A stretch of 8,303 bases of DNA from Polyangia bacterium (GTDB taxonomy: Bacteria; Myxococcota_A; Polyangia; Polyangiales; Polyangiaceae), in NCBI GenBank assembly GCA_030433055.1, contig JAUILJ010000310.1, positions 1 through 8,303 on the forward strand, written 5' to 3'. Below the pieces are notes generated by a model. That model saw only the letters and a program-made list of their open reading frames with translations. It was not told where the DNA came from and made no database searches. A program made the translations under genes and the position numbers. Shown piece after piece: positions 4,942 to 8,303 of the stretch (position 1 is its first letter; each line of letters starts with the position of its first letter).

Positions 4942-6537
4942 ATGTCTAGCGGAAGCTTATATCCATCGGAGCCGCCCCCGGATAGCGGACCTGGCGCGGA
5001 AGCACCGCGAGTGGTCCGCCACGTGATCGCCGTCGCTGGCGGACGCGGAGGTGTCGGCAAGAGCATCGTGGCCATCAACTTGGGTGTCTATCTGGCGCAG
5101 CTCGGCCGCACGGTTGTCCTGGCAGACGCCAACCCGGCTGGTGCGGACCTGCACACGATGCTGGGCGAGGCGATGCCGAGAGCGGGCAACGACGAAGACG
5201 CTCCCGAAGAAGAAGAGCTGACGCCGATCAAAACTCAAGTGCCAGGACTGCTGCTCCTGCCCCAGGCGTACTCGAGGAATTCAACCGTGCCGCTGCGCCC
5301 GGGTCGCAAGGCGCGCTGGGCGTTTCGCCTGCGGCAGCTAGACGTCGACTACGTCATCCTCGACCTTGGAGCCGGGACGACGCCCGCCACCCTCGACCTG
5401 TTCCTGACCGCAGACCTTGGCCTCTGCGTCACCTCCCCTGAGCCTCCCAGCGTCGAAGCCACATACCGCTTCGTTCGAGCACTTTTCCAGCGCAAGTTGC
5501 GCCGCACCCTGATCAAGGACCGCTTCAAGGTGCGCATGGTGGAGCGCGCCCAAGATCCGCTGCCGCCGCTACCCTCGCCAATCGAGATGGTGCGCGCAAT
5601 CGCGCGCTACGACACATCCGTGGCCGAGCTAGCGGCGGCTGAGCTGGCCAAGCTGCGGCCGCGCCTGGTAGTCAATTCCGCGCGGTTACGCACGGACAAC
5701 GACCTCGGCACCGCCATGTGCGACATGAGCAGGCGCTACCTGGGAGTGGAGTTCGACTACGTTGGGCACATCGAGCAAGAGGACTCGGTGTGGCTCTCGG
5801 TCGTGAGGCGCCGTCCGCTGCTGATCGACTCGCCGACCAGCAAATCCGCGCGCAACATCGAGCGCATCGCGCGGCGCATCTTGGCGCTCGCCACGACCCG
5901 CGAGCAAACCAAGGTCGCGACGCCAGTGCCCATCGTACCGGCTGAGCCCAACCTGTACGAAGTACTCTGGACCCACCGCGGCGCCAGTGACGAGGAGCTG
6001 CGCCGTGCATACAAGCGCCAGCGCGAGATCTACCAGAAGGACAGCCTCCCGCTGACATCGTTGCTCACCGACGAGGAGCTGGCGCGGGAGCGGGCGAGGG
6101 TCGATGAAGCGTACGACACCCTGCTCGATCCGATACGCCGCCGTGCCTACGACAAGTCGACCTTCCCCGAGGAAGAAGCCGGGGAGCAGCCCCCGCGCCC
6201 CGAAGTGGACGCGGCTCTAGCAGCTGAACGGGCGATGCTGCGCGCCGAACTGGCTCGAGAAATCCACCCGGAAACGGAGTTCAGCGGCGCGCTGCTGAAG
6301 AAGGTACGCCAGAGCCAGGGCATCGAGATCGAAGAGATCGCGAACAGAACCAAGATCAGCGTCTCCCACCTCAAGGCGATCGAAGAAGAAGACTTCAGGA
6401 GCCTGCCTGCATCGGTGTACACCCGCGGCTTCGTCCAAGAGGTGGCCAAGTACCTCAAGATCGACCCGGCCCAGGTCAGCCGCAGCTACCTCAAGCGACA
6501 TCGCGCATGGCGCCAGGCACACGGGGTCGATCCGTGA
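4942..6537 (+). CDS. ParA/MinD-like ATPase fused to J-like and RodZ-type HTH domains
   Basis: The 531-residue product has three parts. Residues about 24-320 are a MinD/ParA P-loop ATPase: VIAVAGGRGGVGKS (deviant Walker A, Lys40), VVLADANPAGADLH (switch I region), VILDLGAG (138-145, Asp141) and LCVTSPEPPSVEATY. An acidic loop (about 82-93) interrupts the fold, and RLVVNSARLRTDNDLG is followed by YVGHIEQEDSVW. Residues about 336-405 resemble a J-domain (NLYEVLW, ASDEELRRAYKRQ, VDEAYDTLLDPIRRRAYD), but the HPD that stimulates Hsp70 is replaced by QKD. Residues about 447-520 are an HTH_25/RodZ-type helix-turn-helix (LLKKVRQSQGIEIEEIA, TKISVSHLKAIEEEDF, YTRGFVQEVAKYLKIDP). No membrane segment follows, unlike RodZ. 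ATPase-driven positioning of a polar or envelope complex is inferred. The ATG at 4942 is chosen because it precedes the conserved part; TTG 4879 would add 21 unremarkable residues. Neither has a good ribosome binding site. It is 12 nt upstream of the glycosyltransferase gene. Confidence 0.88.
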   Translation: MSSGSLYPSEPPPDSGPGAEAPRVVRHVIAVAGGRGGVGKSIVAINLGVYLAQLGRTVVLADANPAGADLHTMLGEAMPRAGNDEDAPEEEELTPIKTQVPGLLLLPQAYSRNSTVPLRPGRKARWAFRLRQLDVDYVILDLGAGTTPATLDLFLTADLGLCVTSPEPPSVEATYRFVRALFQRKLRRTLIKDRFKVRMVERAQDPLPPLPSPIEMVRAIARYDTSVAELAAAELAKLRPRLVVNSARLRTDNDLGTAMCDMSRRYLGVEFDYVGHIEQEDSVWLSVVRRRPLLIDSPTSKSARNIERIARRILALATTREQTKVATPVPIVPAEPNLYEVLWTHRGASDEELRRAYKRQREIYQKDSLPLTSLLTDEELARERARVDEAYDTLLDPIRRRAYDKSTFPEEEAGEQPPRPEVDAALAAERAMLRAELAREIHPETEFSGALLKKVRQSQGIEIEEIANRTKISVSHLKAIEEEDFRSLPASVYTRGFVQEVAKYLKIDPAQVSRSYLKRHRAWRQAHGVDP

Positions 6538-6549
6538 AAGTGAGCTCCA

Positions 6550-8043
6550 TTGGTCTCTGAACCAGAAGCGAGGAGCAGCACCCAGAGCCCGGACTGGGGA
6601 TTCACCCTGGTCGTCAGCTTGCTGGGCTTGTTACCCCGACTGTACGTGGCCATCGCTTGGTCCCGAGAGCCAGTGTGGGACGGCCACTACTACCATTTTG
6701 GCGCCACACGCATCGCCGAAGGGCTCGGCTACTCGGAAGATGTGATCGTCGGTGGCCAGGCGGTGTGGAAGGCGTGGTGCCACTACCCCGTTGGCTACAG
6801 CGCATTCCTCGGGTTGTTGTACGTCGTCTTCGGCCGTGGCTTGCTGGTAGCGCCCATCGCCAACGCCGCGATCGGCGCCCTGCAGATCGCCGTCGGGCAT
6901 CGCCTCGGCCGCTGCTTCTTGAGCACCAACCGCGCTCGCGTCGCCGCAGCGCTGATCGCCCTGCACCCAGGGCTGATCGCCTACAGCGCGGTGGTGATGA
7001 ACGAGCTGCTCACGGCGTTGCTCCTGAGCAGCGCGGCGCTGCTGATTTACTCTCGCCGAAACCAGCTGAGAGGCTCGGCGTATGGCGGGATCGTGCTCGG
7101 CCTGGCGACTCTGGTCAGGCCTTCCGTGTTGCTGGCAGCACCGCTGTCAGCGTTGCTTCACGGTGGGAAGCGCCTGCGTGCGGTGCTCCTCGCTGGCGTC
7201 TGCCTGGCGGTCACGTTCGCCGTCGTGATGCCGTGGACGATCCGCAACTGCAGCCGGATGGACGGGTGTGCGTTCGTGTCGACCAACGGCGGCTGGAACC
7301 TGGCCATCGGCGCGCTGACCACCTCGGGTCGTTTCCGCACGCTAAAAGCTCAAGACGGCTGCCCCATCGTCACCGGACAGGTGCAGCAGGATCGCTGCTG
7401 GGCCAAGGTTGGGCGGGAAGCCATCCTCAAAGACCCGAAGCGCTGGGTGAGCTTGATGCCCAAGAAGCTCGGGCATACATACGACCACGAGTCGTTCGCC
7501 ATCGAGTACCTGCGAGAAGCGAACCCCGGCGCGTGGCCCGAGCACCGGCGTGTGGCGGGCCGAAATCTGCTCTCACACTTTCATCGTGCCCTGCTGATCG
7601 TCGCCGCGTTCTCGGTGGTCGGCCTCCCGCTGTCCGAGCGCCGCAAGAACGCTGGTGGAGCGAAGGAGAGCAAGGAGGCGGACAACCAGGCGACGCTCGC
7701 GTGGATGAGTCAGGTCATGCTGGGAAGTGTGCTCGTACTCCTCGCGGGCTATGCCATCGTGAACGATGACCATCCGTTCTTCTGGTTGCCCACCCTGATG
7801 CCTCTGCTGGCGCTGCTCCCGTTACCTGGGCGACCGTTGCATGGAGGAGTAGGGCGATACTTGTTCGGGCTCTTGTTCTCGACAACCCTGATCCACGCGG
7901 TGTTCTTTGGTGATGACCGTTACCACCTCGTGGTGACCCCCGTGTTGTGCCTGTTGGCCGCCGCGGCGCTCCGACGCTCCCGGGGGTCGACGGCGAGCTC
8001 CGAGGGCTCCGATGCGGACGCGGTCGAGGCTAGCGCAACTTGA
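6550..8043 (+). CDS. Polytopic membrane glycosyltransferase (PMT/ArnT, GT39/GT83-like)
   Basis: The 497-residue product is strongly hydrophobic, with roughly 11-13 predicted membrane segments by eye. In the first extracytoplasmic loop VWDGHYYHFGATRIAEGLGY carries Asp44 followed by YY, the position of the catalytic Asp in PMT/ArnT-type GT-C enzymes. Further family-like parts are HYPVGYSAFLGLLY, VVMNELLTALLL, GLATLVRPSVLL, MPWTIRN (227-233) and RYHLVVTPVLCLLAAAAL near the end. A soluble extracytoplasmic loop (about 234-340) has Cys234, Cys240, Cys271 and Cys283, possibly disulfide-bonded. It probably transfers a sugar from a polyprenyl-phosphate donor to a lipid, protein or polysaccharide outside the inner membrane; the acceptor is unknown. 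The start is TTG at 6550, the first possible start after an in-frame TGA at 6541, with only a weak AGTGAG upstream. It follows the ATPase gene by 12 nt, suggesting an operon. Its 3' end overlaps the convergent gene by 14 bp. Confidence 0.87.
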   Translation: MVSEPEARSSTQSPDWGFTLVVSLLGLLPRLYVAIAWSREPVWDGHYYHFGATRIAEGLGYSEDVIVGGQAVWKAWCHYPVGYSAFLGLLYVVFGRGLLVAPIANAAIGALQIAVGHRLGRCFLSTNRARVAAALIALHPGLIAYSAVVMNELLTALLLSSAALLIYSRRNQLRGSAYGGIVLGLATLVRPSVLLAAPLSALLHGGKRLRAVLLAGVCLAVTFAVVMPWTIRNCSRMDGCAFVSTNGGWNLAIGALTTSGRFRTLKAQDGCPIVTGQVQQDRCWAKVGREAILKDPKRWVSLMPKKLGHTYDHESFAIEYLREANPGAWPEHRRVAGRNLLSHFHRALLIVAAFSVVGLPLSERRKNAGGAKESKEADNQATLAWMSQVMLGSVLVLLAGYAIVNDDHPFFWLPTLMPLLALLPLPGRPLHGGVGRYLFGLLFSTTLIHAVFFGDDRYHLVVTPVLCLLAAAALRRSRGSTASSEGSDADAVEASAT

Positions 8044-8303
8044 GCAGCACCAAGCCAACCAGTACCCCGACCACGGCGGCTCCGAGCAGCACCGCGATCC
8101 ACAGCCAGGCGTAGGTCCCCGCGCCCGGCGTATTTCCGCGCGGAGGCTGCGAGCGCGGAGGCTGCGAGCGCGGAGGCTGCGACTGCGGCGGGGCGCTCTG
8201 GGGCACCGGCGTGCCCGGCAGGGGCGTGCCCTTCATCATGGGCAACGGGCTGTTGGGAGGCAGCTGGCCCCCAATCCCATACTGGTCCAGAAGCGCCTGG
8301 ACC
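8030..8303 (-). CDS. Pro-rich protein with C-terminal membrane anchor (5' end outside window)
   Basis: The frame is open from the right edge to the TAG at 8032-8030, giving 90 visible residues. It begins VQALLDQYGIGGQLPPNSP, continues through a Pro/Gln/Ser/Arg-rich linker with three SQPPR repeats, and ends in a single hydrophobic segment (YAWLWIAVLLGAAVVGVLVG, then LVLLKL) with Arg as the last residue. A TTG at 8245 could start a 71-residue protein, but the frame stays open upstream with sensible residues, so I treat the gene as continuing past the edge. Topology suggests a tail-anchored protein with its bulk in the cytoplasm, joined by a flexible linker. In myxobacteria such tails often follow kinase, FHA or zinc-ribbon domains, but nothing here shows which. 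It is convergent with, and overlaps by 14 bp, the glycosyltransferase gene. Confidence 0.7.
   Translation of the reverse strand, partial: VQALLDQYGIGGQLPPNSPLPMMKGTPLPGTPVPQSAPPQSQPPRSQPPRSQPPRGNTPGAGTYAWLWIAVLLGAAVVGVLVGLVLLKLR
8138..8182. repeat. Three perfect 15-bp tandem repeats
   Basis: The unit GCGCGGAGGCTGCGA occurs three times without a mismatch at 8138-8152, 8153-8167 and 8168-8182, and a degenerate copy adjoins on the right. On the minus strand each unit encodes one SQPPR pentapeptide of the linker in the C-terminally anchored protein. Because the unit is a multiple of 3, copy-number change would alter linker length without breaking the frame. Confidence 0.9.

Noticed and set aside
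6657..7769. 370-codon plus-strand open frame inside the glycosyltransferase gene
   Set aside because: It is an Arg/Pro-rich shift of the glycosyltransferase frame. The membrane segments and PMT-like motifs are all in the other frame.
8138..8182. Short direct repeats as a CRISPR-like array
   Set aside because: The units abut with no spacers and keep a reading frame (SQPPR), so this is a coding tandem repeat.

Overview
The window is GC-rich with strong G/C bias at third codon positions. It carries lipoproteins with a Gly-Ser-rich linker after the lipobox, a Tat-type lipoprotein signal, and a multidomain ParA-like protein. This combination suggests a myxobacterium-like organism (Myxococcota, probably Polyangiales). 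That placement is inferred from style of sequence; no rRNA or other marker gene is present. No tRNA, rRNA, CRISPR array, insertion sequence or phage gene was found.

Layout, left to right. (1) Positions 1-115 hold the C-terminal end of an unidentified + strand gene. (2) Positions 153-1475 (-) encode a lipoprotein with a Gly-rich tether and a probable beta-propeller. It is read divergently from (3), a 5' remnant of a GFA/CENP-V-type zinc protein gene (1601-1798, +) that lacks the C-terminal half of the family. (4) Three minus-strand genes follow, in transcription order: a DsbA-like thiol oxidoreductase with a cysteine-rich N-terminal domain (4639-3596), a DEDDh 3'-5' exonuclease 3 nt behind it (3592-2849), and, after 100 bp with a GC-rich hairpin, a Tat-type lipoprotein (2748-1795). 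The stop of this last gene overlaps the stop of the GFA remnant in one CTAG. (5) A 302-bp divergent intergenic region (4640-4941) leads into a + strand pair: a ParA/MinD-like ATPase fused to a degenerate J-domain and a RodZ-type helix-turn-helix (4942-6537), then a PMT/ArnT-like membrane glycosyltransferase starting at TTG (6550-8043). (6) A convergent minus-strand gene encoding a Pro-rich, C-terminally membrane-anchored protein (8030 to beyond 8303) runs off the right edge and overlaps the glycosyltransferase gene by 14 bp.

The theme is cell-envelope biology: two lipoproteins, an exported disulfide oxidoreductase, a polyprenyl-phosphate-sugar type glycosyltransferase and a tail-anchored protein. 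The best candidate for something little described is the ATPase/J-like/HTH fusion and its coupling to the glycosyltransferase. The fusion has Arg in place of the usual signature Lys of the deviant Walker A motif and lacks the HPD tripeptide in its J-like region. Nothing here proves a new multi-gene system; most of the window reads as ordinary chromosomal housekeeping and envelope genes.
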